Source: Fodinibacter sp963730365 (GTDB lineage: Bacteria; Actinomycetota; Actinomycetes; Actinomycetales; Dermatophilaceae). From it: 64,000 nucleotides of DNA. Positions 37,714 to 45,250 of the stretch are shown piece by piece (positions within the stretch are counted from its first letter, which is position 1; each line of letters opens with the position of its first letter). Location of the stretch: assembly GCA_963730365.1 (NCBI GenBank), contig CAVSRM010000017.1, forward strand, positions 112,672 through 176,671, written 5' to 3'. The translations under genes were made by a program, and so were the position numbers. Under the pieces are notes generated by a model. It made no database searches. It had not been told where the DNA came from and saw only the letters and a program-made list of their open reading frames with translations.

Positions 37714-39080
37714 CAGGGCGTACCGTTCCGTGTCATCGATCCCAGGCGGTTGGCCGCGACGAGCAGCGGATCCCAGACCGGAGCGAACGGCGGTGCGTAG
37801 CCAAGGTCGAGATCCGCGAGATCGCCCACGGTCATCCCCGCCTGGAGGGCGGTAGCGATCACATTGGTCCTCCCAGGGACCCCCGAGCGCCCGACGATCT
37901 GCGCGCCCAGCAGCCGGCTCGTCGTCGCATCGGCGACGATCTTGACGGTGGTCGCGCTGGACCCCGGGTAGTAGTGCGCGATGTCGTCGGCGGTGATCGT
38001 CGTCGAGGCGACCCTCATTCCCAGCCTCCGTGCCTCGGTCTCGGTCACTCCGGTTCGTCCGACGTGAAGATCGAAGACCTTCACCAGGCTGGTGCCCACG
38101 ACTCCGCCGAACCGCGCAGACCCGCCGATCATCGACGACCCCGCAACGCGACCCTGCTTGTTGGCGGCCGGGCCCAGGGGAATCCACACGGTCGCCCCCG
38201 TGACACGGTGAGTGCTCGAGACGCAGTCGCCCGCCGCCCAGACCCCGTCGACGTTCGTCATCATCGTGTCGGTCGTGCCGATCGCCCCGGTCAGATCGAT
38301 GTCGACCCCGCCCTTGCGGGCAAGCTCGATGTTCGGTCGTGCCCCGAGACCGAGGACGACGAGGTCGCACTCCCAACGCGCGGACGCCGTTCGCACGGCG
38401 CAGACCAGCCCGTCCTCGCCTTCCTCGAGATCGAGGACGGGCTCACCGAGCTTGATCTCGGTGCCTTGGCCGACGAGTTCGGTGTGCACTATCTCGGTCA
38501 TGTCGGAGTCCATCGCGGGGAGCACATGGTCGGCACCCTCAGCGAGGGTGAGCTCGAGTCCGTGCGCACGTAGAGCTTCGGTCATCTCCAGACCCAGATA
38601 GCTCGCCCCGATCACGGTGCACCGTGACGGCTTGTGCTGCTCGATGTACTGCACGAGGGCGATGGAGTCGTCGTAGTGCCGGATGCTGAACACGTTGGCC
38701 GCATCGCCTCCCGCGACTGGCGGCACGATCGCGCTCGCACCCATGGCGAGCAGAAGCTTGTCGTACTGATGCGTGTACGACGTCGAGCTCAACCGATTCA
38801 GGACGGTGACCGCGTGCGCAGTGGTGTCGAGGTCGACCACCTCGTGGCACAGTCGGAGATCGATTCCCATGCTGGTGAAGTAGGAGGGCTCCCGCACGAG
38901 CAACGTGCTCGGGTCGTGGATGTCTCGGCTCACGTGATAGGGCAGACCACAGGCGGCGTACGAGTTGACCCCGCTGCGCTCGAAGACGGTGACCTTCGCG
39001 TCTTTGCCGGATCGCGCGATGAAGGAGGCGGCGCTCATCCCCGCAGCGTCGCCACCGACGATCGCGATAGCTTCGGTCAT
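37713..39080 (-). CDS. FAD-dependent pyridine nucleotide-disulfide oxidoreductase (CoA-disulfide reductase-like)
   Basis: A 455-aa flavoprotein. N-terminal FAD loop IAIVGGDAAGMSAAS; a single redox Cys in NSYAACGLPYHV, the pattern of CoA-disulfide reductases and NADH oxidases; NAD loop TVIGASYLGLEMTEAL; second FAD motif VDGVWAAGDCVSS; C-terminal dimerisation domain. GTG/ATG choice: ATG 39080 has AGGAG 8 nt upstream. In this CoA-thioester context it may recycle CoA disulfide or an electron acceptor; that is inference. Coupled to the ligase gene. Confidence 0.9.
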   Translation of the reverse strand: MTEAIAIVGGDAAGMSAASFIARSGKDAKVTVFERSGVNSYAACGLPYHVSRDIHDPSTLLVREPSYFTSMGIDLRLCHEVVDLDTTAHAVTVLNRLSSTSYTHQYDKLLLAMGASAIVPPVAGGDAANVFSIRHYDDSIALVQYIEQHKPSRCTVIGASYLGLEMTEALRAHGLELTLAEGADHVLPAMDSDMTEIVHTELVGQGTEIKLGEPVLDLEEGEDGLVCAVRTASARWECDLVVLGLGARPNIELARKGGVDIDLTGAIGTTDTMMTNVDGVWAAGDCVSSTHRVTGATVWIPLGPAANKQGRVAGSSMIGGSARFGGVVGTSLVKVFDLHVGRTGVTETEARRLGMRVASTTITADDIAHYYPGSSATTVKIVADATTSRLLGAQIVGRSGVPGRTNVIATALQAGMTVGDLADLDLGYAPPFAPVWDPLLVAANRLGSMTRNGTP

Positions 39081-39279
39081 CCCTGCGTCTCCTGAGTCTC
39101 CTGCGTTGTGCGCCGGCTTTGCCGCCGCCGTCGACCGATCGTGGGTATGGGCATCCGAATCGCATCCTTCGTCGTACGAGATCCTCGAGGTCGCGGGCGG
39201 CCGGGTCGGTATGGGCAGATCGACCGTGGCGCCCTGCGAGCCACTCGAATGCACGCCGTGGCCGTGACGGACGCGGATG

Positions 39280-40521
39280 TCACGAGCTGGCTTCGCGATC
39301 AAACGCTGCTGGCAGTTTCGATCCGGTCGCCTCGGGCCTGATCCTGCTGTCCTGCCGAGGCGTCTCCTTCTTGCTGTCGATGAACGGCATCTCCGTGACG
39401 ACTCCCCGCCGGATTTCGCTGTCAACGATCACGTCGTGGGTCATGCCCGCGGCGGCGTCGCCATTCGGCAGGATGACCATGCCGATGTTCTTGTCGAGCC
39501 GCGGCGAATGGCAGGCAGACGTCACGTGTCCGATGACGTCGCCGCCGTTGAGCACCGGATACGGCTCGAGCATGCTCCCGTCGTTGTACGAGCCAAGCCG
39601 CGCGCCATCGATGGTGAGCCCGACGAGGCGCCGAGAGGCGCCCTCGTCTTTGATCCTGCGCAAGGCCTCGTCGCCGACGAACCCACCGTCCTTGTCCAGG
39701 CTGACCATCCAGGGATAGCCCAGGCCCACCTCGTAAGGATTCGTCGAGAGGTCGGCATCGGCGCCGTAGGCGAGGATGCCGGCCTCGATGCGACGGATGT
39801 GGCAGACGCCACCGACGTCGAGGCCCCAAGGAAGGCCGGCCGCGACCACGCGCTCCCACAGTTCCGATCCGTGCTTGCTGGCGTCCACAAGATAGAGCTC
39901 GTATCCGAGCTCTGCGGTGTAGCCGGTCCTCGAGACCAGGACGCGCATCGCGTCCAGGGTGAACTCGGCCAGGTGGTAGTAGGCGATGTCGCGGATCGAC
40001 TCACCAAGAAGGGCGACCATGACATCGAGCGACTTCGGCCCTTGGACCTGGATCGGTCCCATGTCGGGCTCGGAGAGCGTGACATCGAGGCCGCTGTTGA
40101 CCGCGAGCCCCTTGGCCCACAGCAGACCGTCGCTGTCCGCGAGGGTCAGCCAGAAGTGGTTCTCGCCGAGGCGGAGCAGGACAGGGTCGTTGATGATCCC
40201 CCCGGACTCATCGGTGATGAAGGTGTACTTGCACTGCCCGACCGCGCACTTGCTCAGGTCTCGGGTCACCATTCGATTCGTGAACGTAAACGCATCCGGA
40301 CCTGTGATCTCGATGGCGCGCTCGACTCCGACGTCGGCGAGGTTGACGTTGGTGAGCAGGTTCCAGTACTCAGCCACGGGATCGCCGTAGTGCCGGGGGA
40401 CGTACATGCGGTTGTAGACGCTATACATGGCGACGCCGTGCTTGCGAGCAGCATGGAAGTAGGGTGACTTGCGGATGCGCGGGTACAGGAGCATCTCCGC
40501 TCTATTCAAGTCAGCGGGCAT
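39280..40521 (-). CDS. Aminomethyltransferase-family (GcvT/DmdA-like) demethylase
   Basis: A 413-aa GcvT-fold protein. Segments: SPYFHAARKHGVAMYSVYNRMYVP, VERAIEITGPDAFTFTNRMVTRDLS, GQCKYTFITDESGGIINDPVLLRL, WLTLADSDGLLWAKGLA, GPIQVQGPKSLDVM, SRTGYTAELGYELYL, and the C-terminal barrel GYPWMVSLDKDGGFVGDEALRRI. The order and wording are closer to DmdA (tetrahydrofolate-dependent DMSP demethylase) than to the glycine-cleavage T protein, and no gcvH/gcvP is present. Substrate not established; a methylated S-, N- or O-compound is likely. GAAAGG lies 6 nt before ATG. Confidence 0.85.
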   Translation of the reverse strand: MPADLNRAEMLLYPRIRKSPYFHAARKHGVAMYSVYNRMYVPRHYGDPVAEYWNLLTNVNLADVGVERAIEITGPDAFTFTNRMVTRDLSKCAVGQCKYTFITDESGGIINDPVLLRLGENHFWLTLADSDGLLWAKGLAVNSGLDVTLSEPDMGPIQVQGPKSLDVMVALLGESIRDIAYYHLAEFTLDAMRVLVSRTGYTAELGYELYLVDASKHGSELWERVVAAGLPWGLDVGGVCHIRRIEAGILAYGADADLSTNPYEVGLGYPWMVSLDKDGGFVGDEALRRIKDEGASRRLVGLTIDGARLGSYNDGSMLEPYPVLNGGDVIGHVTSACHSPRLDKNIGMVILPNGDAAAGMTHDVIVDSEIRRGVVTEMPFIDSKKETPRQDSRIRPEATGSKLPAAFDREASS

Positions 40522-40609
40522 GCGAGACCTTTCACCGAGTGGTGGTTGTCGTCGAGACACCGGTGACGCCAATCCAGCGTGCCGGACCCGCGACAGGCGG
40601 CTGCGGGGG

Positions 40610-41398
40610 CTACTTGCCCTGCCAGATGGGTTCGCGCTTGGTGAGAAACGCGTCGATGCCCTCCTGCGCGTCGCAGGCAACAGCGTTGGCCGCCATCGTC
40701 TCCGACATGAGGGCGTAGGCCTGCGCCTGGGGAGCATCGATCTGCTCGTAGAACGCCTGCTTGCCGATGGACATGGTCAACGGGCTCGATGCGGCCAGCT
40801 TCTCGACGAACGTCCAGACTTCGTCCTCCAGCTGATCTGCCGGGACTGCTCTGTTGATGAGGCCCCACTCGACGGCGGTCGCGGCTGTGATCGGGTCACC
40901 GGTGAGCAGCATCTCCATCGCACGCTTGCGCCCCACGTTGCGACTCAGCGCCACCATCGGCGTCGAGCAGAACAGACCGATGCGTACACCTGGTGTCAGG
41001 AACAGGGTGGAGTCGGCAGCCACCGCTAAGTCGCAGGTCGCGACCAGCTGACAGCCAGCCGCCGCCGCGACGCCGTGGACCTGAGCGATCACGGGCTGGG
41101 GAATCTGCTGGACGGTCTGCATCATCTCGGTGCAGACGTCGAAGACCTCGCGCTGTTCATGGAGGGCGCGGTCAGTCATCTCGCGGAGGTTGTGGCCTGA
41201 GGAGAAGATCTTGCCGGCGCCCCTGATCACGACCACGCGGACCTCGTCGTCACTCGCCAGGCCCTTGAGCTCATCGCTCAGCGCTCGCATCAGAGCGACG
41301 GACAACGGGTTGCGCTGATCGGGCAGGTTCAACGTGATGATGGCCGCCGGCAGGCGGCGCTCCACAGTGACCTGGTTGTCAGCCGTCGCATTGAGCAA
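40610..41398 (-). CDS. Enoyl-CoA hydratase/isomerase family protein (crotonase)
   Basis: A 262-aa crotonase-fold protein of the ECHDC3-like branch: AAIITLNLPDQRNPLSVALM, oxyanion loop GAGKIFSSGHNLREM, HGVAAAAGCQLVATCDLAVAA, and RIGLFCSTPMVALSRNVGRKRAMEMLLTG. The branch lacks clear evidence of one substrate. The start is TTG 41398, supported by GAGGAG 7 nt upstream. It leads the DmdA-like gene by 88 bp and follows a region with palindromes like those before the TetR gene. Confidence 0.88.
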   Translation of the reverse strand: MLNATADNQVTVERRLPAAIITLNLPDQRNPLSVALMRALSDELKGLASDDEVRVVVIRGAGKIFSSGHNLREMTDRALHEQREVFDVCTEMMQTVQQIPQPVIAQVHGVAAAAGCQLVATCDLAVAADSTLFLTPGVRIGLFCSTPMVALSRNVGRKRAMEMLLTGDPITAATAVEWGLINRAVPADQLEDEVWTFVEKLAASSPLTMSIGKQAFYEQIDAPQAQAYALMSETMAANAVACDAQEGIDAFLTKREPIWQGK

Positions 41399-41425
41399 TG
41401 CCTGTCTCCTCGGCGCCTATCGTGC

Positions 41426-41452
41426 TACGAAGACTTTTCGTACAGGTCTGTA
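41426..41452. promoter_or_regulatory. Palindromes upstream of the crotonase gene
   Basis: Two adjacent symmetric elements: TACGAA-GACTT-TTCGTA (41426-41442) and TACAG-GT-CTGTA (41441-41452), 28-54 bp upstream of the start on the minus strand. The TACAG/CTGT arms recur at 42177-42194 in front of the tetR-like gene. Confidence 0.55.
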
Positions 41453-41552
41453 TAGCAAGCGAGGGGACGCCGGGTCAAGGGATTCGCCGCCGCGGTGGCT
41501 GAGGGCCGGGCGCTACGAGCCTGCCGCCGACCCGGCCCTCAGCGTCGGTCGT

Positions 41553-42140
41553 TCAGGCGCCGACGGCGATCGCGCCGGAGTGGGCGGCCACCACGAACCC
41601 TGCGACTTCCTTCGCCCGATCTGCGGCGCTGGGATCCTCATCGACCAGCGCCGTGATGATGGCCCCCTCCATCAGGAGCATGACGTGCGCCCCGACCACC
41701 GCGGGCTCGCTCAGCCCGGCCTCGGCCGCCAGGTCCGCGATCCACTCGCGCATCCGGTGCTTGTGGTTGAGGATCGGTCGGCGCGCCGGATGCTCGGGAT
41801 CGGCCAGCTCGACGGTGGCGTTCACGAAGACACACCCACGGAAGGTCGGCTTCTCGAACCATTCCTTCAGCGCATCAAAGATTCCGAGGATCTGGTCTGC
41901 CGGTGTGATCGACCCTTCGGCAACCCGGCGCTCGAGCCACAGCCGGTAGCGTTCGTCAACGCTGTCCAGGCACGCGACGATCAGTCCGTCCTTCGACCCG
42001 AAGTAGGAGTACAGCGTCATCTTCGATACGCCGGATTCGGCAGCGACCGTGTCAACGCCCACCGCGCGAATGCCGCGGTCGTAGAAGAGCTTCCGGGCCT
42101 CGCGGAGCAGTGTCTCGCGTTTCCCCGGTCGCTCAGCCAC
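41553..42140 (-). CDS. TetR family transcriptional regulator
   Basis: A 195-aa repressor. Residues 5-55 form a TetR helix-turn-helix (RETLLREARKLFYDRGIRAVGVDTVAAESGVSKMTLYSYFGSKDGL in outline); the rest is the helical ligand domain, with TFRGCVFVNATVEL typical of a common actinobacterial subgroup. GTG 42140 is chosen because GAGGGG lies about 8 nt upstream and the domain starts there; the frame is open to 42323. First gene of the catabolic cassette, probably its repressor. Confidence 0.92.
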   Translation of the reverse strand: MAERPGKRETLLREARKLFYDRGIRAVGVDTVAAESGVSKMTLYSYFGSKDGLIVACLDSVDERYRLWLERRVAEGSITPADQILGIFDALKEWFEKPTFRGCVFVNATVELADPEHPARRPILNHKHRMREWIADLAAEAGLSEPAVVGAHVMLLMEGAIITALVDEDPSAADRAKEVAGFVVAAHSGAIAVGA

Positions 42141-42176
42141 CGAATTCCCCTCTGCCGTTGCCGCATGGACGCTTTC

Positions 42177-42194
42177 TGTACAGAACGGTACTGT
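42177..42194. promoter_or_regulatory. Palindromic element upstream of the TetR-type gene
   Basis: TGTACAGAACGGTACTGT contains ACAG-N7-CTGT and GTAC-N6-GTAC symmetry, 37-54 bp before the regulator start. It shares TACAG/CTGT arms with the element before the crotonase gene, as expected for an autoregulated TetR operator. Confidence 0.5.
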
Positions 42195-42354
42195 GCGGTG
42201 TCGTCGCGGCGCAACGTACTTGGCGCAGGGCCGGGCCATGGTCAGCGCGAACCTCGGCGAGTCGCGACCACCTCCGCGAGCCGGCGGCGGAGCGGAGTCG
42301 TGACCGCGCGGTCGGTGGGACACTGACGGTTCATGAGGAGAGGTGGCGGCGTCG

Positions 42355-43719
42355 ATGAGCGGGTCGGTGTGGCACCGCGAGCCTGAATGGGTCCACCATG
42401 CCCTGTGGTGGCACGTGTACCCGTTGGGGTTCGTGGGTGCGGAGCCACGCGCCGACCTGTCCGGGGAGGTGGTGCAGCACCGGCTCGGTGCGATCGAGGG
42501 GTGGCTGGACCACGTGGTGGAGCTGGGTGCCTCGGGCCTGTTGTTGGGGCCGGTCTTCGCTTCTGAGACCCACGGCTACGACACTGTCGACCACTTTCGG
42601 ATCGACCCCCGCCTGGGCGACGAGGCGGACCTGGAAGCGCTGGTCGGGGCCGCAGCCCGGCGGGGGATCCGGGTGATGCTGGACGGGGTGTTCAACCACG
42701 TGGCCAGGTCTCACGGCGCGTTCGCGGCTGTGCTGGCCGAAGGCCCGTCGGCTCCGAGCGCTTCCTGGTTCCACCTGCACTGGCCGGGAGGTGCGGACGC
42801 GTGGACGCCCGGCGAGGAGCCCGACTATGAGGACTTCGAGGGCCACCACCATCTGGTGGCGCTCAACCACGCAGAACCGGCCGTGGTGGACCACGTGGCC
42901 GAGGTGATGATCCACTGGCTGGACCGCGGCATCGCTGGTTGGCGCCTGGACGCCGCCTACGCGGTGAGCGAAGGCTTCTGGGCGGAGGTCGCCGACCGGG
43001 TTCGGGCGCGCCACCCTGACGCGTACCTCATGGGTGAGGTGATCCACGGCGACTACCCCGGACTCGTCGAGGCGAGCCACCTGGACTCGCTCACCCAGTA
43101 CGAGCTGTGGAAGGCGATCTGGTCAGCGCTCAACGACCGAAACTTCCACGAGCTCGCACACGCGCTGGGCCGTCACGACGCGCTGCTCGAGGTGTTCGTG
43201 CCGTTCACGTTCGTGGGCAACCACGACGTGACCCGGATCGCCTCCCGCCTGCACGACCCGCGGCACCTCGAGCACGCGGTGGTGGTGCTGACCACCGTTG
43301 CCGGCACGCCCGCGGTCTACTCCGGGGACGAGTACGCCTTCCGCGGGATCAAGGAGGACCGCGAAGGCGGCGACGACGCCGTGCGCCCACCGTTCCCGCC
43401 CAGCCCCGGCGACCTTCCCCCGGAGGGCCTGCCGACCTTCCACCACCACCAGGCCATGCTCGGCCTACGCCGTCGCCACCCGTGGCTACACACGGCCCGC
43501 ACGGAGGTGCTTCACGTCTCAAACGAGCAGATCGGCTACGCCAGCACCGACGGCACCCACCGCCTGCTGGTCGCCCTCTCCACGGCGCAGACCCCGGCTG
43601 CTCTTCCGGTCCCCGGCGCCGTCAGTGCGATCGCCGGCCACGGCGAGGTCACCTCACCGGGTACCGCCGCGGCGACCGTTCACCTACCAGCGCACGGCTG
43701 GGCCGTGCTCACCGGCTGA
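42355..43719 (+). CDS. GH13 alpha-amylase family protein, intracellular
   Basis: A 454-aa glycoside hydrolase family 13 protein. Conserved regions: GLLLGPVFASETHGYDTVDHFRIDPRLG, VMLDGVFNHV (region I), GWRLDAAYAV with the nucleophile Asp (region II), YLMGEVIHGD with the acid Glu (region III), and FVGNHDVTRI (region IV). No signal peptide, so it probably acts on intracellular glucans or short maltodextrins. ATG 42355 with AGAGGTG upstream; a GTG at 42343 is in frame. Neighbours give no pathway. Confidence 0.9.
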   Translation: MSGSVWHREPEWVHHALWWHVYPLGFVGAEPRADLSGEVVQHRLGAIEGWLDHVVELGASGLLLGPVFASETHGYDTVDHFRIDPRLGDEADLEALVGAAARRGIRVMLDGVFNHVARSHGAFAAVLAEGPSAPSASWFHLHWPGGADAWTPGEEPDYEDFEGHHHLVALNHAEPAVVDHVAEVMIHWLDRGIAGWRLDAAYAVSEGFWAEVADRVRARHPDAYLMGEVIHGDYPGLVEASHLDSLTQYELWKAIWSALNDRNFHELAHALGRHDALLEVFVPFTFVGNHDVTRIASRLHDPRHLEHAVVVLTTVAGTPAVYSGDEYAFRGIKEDREGGDDAVRPPFPPSPGDLPPEGLPTFHHHQAMLGLRRRHPWLHTARTEVLHVSNEQIGYASTDGTHRLLVALSTAQTPAALPVPGAVSAIAGHGEVTSPGTAAATVHLPAHGWAVLTG

Positions 43720-43886
43720 ACCTCACCAGGAACCGAGCCCGAGGGCGCGCCGATGCCCTCGGCCTGTCAGGTCCACCACGAGATGGGTCGATTTCCGCCG
43801 CCACCGAGATGGCTCTCCACCAATTGGCGGGGTGGACATTGGACGCTGGCGGCTACCAGCGCCGAGCACACTGTGGCCGGCCTCGT

Positions 43887-43934
43887 ACTGCGTCACTGCG
43901 TCACTGCGTCACTGCGTCACTGCGTCACTGCGTC
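43887..43934. repeat. Octamer tandem repeat, six perfect copies
   Basis: ACTGCGTC is repeated six times without a mismatch (43887-43934), followed by a partial AC. It lies between the GH13 gene and the transposase remnant. It produces an open frame with a Cys/Val/Thr/Ala repeat that is not a gene. Confidence 0.95.
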
Positions 43935-43954
43935 ACAGACGCTCCTATGCTTCG

Positions 43955-44570
43955 TCAAGGGGTTGCGGCCCCGTTTTCGAGGAGGCGGTAGAGGTCGCGT
44001 GCGACGTAGCGGGCCAGGCAGCGTTTGATCTCTCGGCTGGTCTTGCCTTCGGTGGTGCGGCGGGCGACGTAGTCGCGGGTCGCGGGTTGCTGCCTGGTAC
44101 TGGATGCGGATCCGGACCACGGTGTGCAGTGCCTGGTTGAGGTGCCGGTCGCCGTAGCGGTTGAGCCGGTGCCGGGTAGTGACCTGGCCGCTGTTCGCCG
44201 GGATCGGTGCCACCCCGGCGAGCATCGCGAACGCGGCTTCGGAGTGGACCCGGCCGGGGTGGGACCAGGCGCACAGCACCGTTGCGGCGACGATCGGTCC
44301 GACGCCGAACTCTTCGAGCAGGTCGGGGCGCCAGCTGCGGATGATGGCCACGATCGCCTTCTCCAGCTCGCGGGCCTCCTGCAGCATCGTGTGCGCGCGA
44401 CGAGCCAGGGTGCGCAGCGCCACGACGGTGCTGGTGGTCTCGACGTCCCACGCTGACTGAACACGGAGCTTGGCCGCGGTGTTGAGCATCGCGGCGAGCA
44501 CGAGGCTGAGGACCTGTTGTTGGGCATCTCTGGAGGCGTTGACTGCGGAGCGGCGGGCAGCCAGCAGCAC
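43955..44570 (-). pseudogene. IS110/IS116/IS902-type transposase remnant (truncated, frameshifted)
   Basis: The minus strand encodes the C-terminal Transposase_20 domain only: LLEEFGVGPIVAATVLCAWSHPGRVHSEAAFAMLAGVAPIPANSGQV and RLNRYGDRHLNQALHTVV are diagnostic (given here in outline). Near 44070 the frame breaks; the expected continuation (DYVARRTTEGKTSREIKRCLARY, then ARDLYRLL) is in another frame down to 43955. The N-terminal DEDD catalytic half is missing. It ends about 50 bp from the 3' end of ssrA, so the insertion or its loss happened at that locus. Confidence 0.85.
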
Positions 44571-44595
44571 GGACAGTGCTTGATATTGAGTACCC

Positions 44596-44614
44596 GAACA
44601 GCGTGGGAGTGAGC
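44596..44614. repeat. Left arm of a 19-bp inverted repeat flanking ssrA
   Basis: GAACAGCGTGGGAGTGAGC, four bases beyond the 3' CCA of the tmRNA. Its exact reverse complement lies at 44993-45011. Confidence 0.9.
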
Positions 44615-44618
44615 ACGG

Positions 44619-44985
44619 TGGTGGAGGTGGCGGGAATCGAACCCGCGTCCACTGACGGGAAACCAGGGCTTCTCCGGGTGCAGTGCGCTATGGATTTTCT
44701 CGGCCTCGGGGCTCGCGCGCACACGTTCCCCGACAGGCCCAGTCGAGTTGGAGTCCCGCACCGTCCCCCGACATGACGGTGCAGCAAGACCTCTAGATGA
44801 CGCTGGTGACTAGGTCGAGATCGAACCTAGGCCAACGGACTTCGGGCTCGCTCAGGCGGCGAGGGCGAAGTCGGTGCGCTTGGAATCGGCACCTATTGGT
44901 TTGCGCGGATCGTTTACGAGATGACCGTGCGTCCTCGACCCGCTTCCCACTGGCCAGCCGACCAATGTCGAAACCGATCACCCCC
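44619..44985 (-). ncRNA. ssrA: Transfer-messenger RNA (tmRNA)
   Basis: A 367-nt tmRNA on the minus strand. The 5' acceptor GGGGGTG pairs with CACCTCC before the encoded ACCA; the 5' GATCGGTTTCGAC and 3' GGGTTCGATTCCCGCC tRNA-like parts are conserved. The tag reading frame (44852-44890 including TGA) encodes ADSKRTDFALAA, ending in the usual ALAA degron. It rescues stalled ribosomes together with SmpB, encoded at 51073-51552. Flanked by a 19-bp inverted repeat. Confidence 0.96.
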
Positions 44986-44992
44986 ATGAGGG

Positions 44993-45011
44993 GCTCACTC
45001 CCACGCTGTTC
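44993..45011. repeat. Right arm of the 19-bp inverted repeat flanking ssrA
   Basis: GCTCACTCCCACGCTGTTC, seven bases upstream of the tmRNA 5' end; exact reverse complement of 44596-44614. Confidence 0.9.
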
Positions 45012-45250
45012 AGTTGTGTGTGCCGACTGCCGCTGAGCGGACCTCCGGACACCATCCAGTATGCCGTGCAACACCGACACCCCCAAACGGATTCCTCACC
45101 TGCCGCGTCGCCGGAGGGCCACGACCGCGGCATCCTGTCGGGGCCCGGTCCGCCGGGACGGTCCCCTCCTGAGGCGTGGACGCCCCCTGGCCCTGGTCCC
45201 CCGGTCACTAGGGTTGGTCGCATCGCGCCACCAGACCCGGAGGTCCCGCC

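Noticed and set aside
39081..39279. Possible small gene between the flavoprotein and DmdA-like gene
   Set aside because: About 200 bases with only shadow frames and no ribosome binding site; treated as a spacer.
43861..43940. CRISPR-like array
   Set aside because: The repeat is an 8-bp unit with no spacers; it is a simple tandem repeat, and no cas genes are present.
44576..44776. Small plus-strand frame reading AGIEPASTDG
   Set aside because: It is an antisense reading of the tmRNA 3' half, a common annotation artefact.
36115..45011. Attachment-site direct repeats for an island at ssrA
   Set aside because: I looked for a copy of the tmRNA 3' end on the left side near 36 kb and found none; only the inverted 19-mer is visible, so no att pair is claimed.
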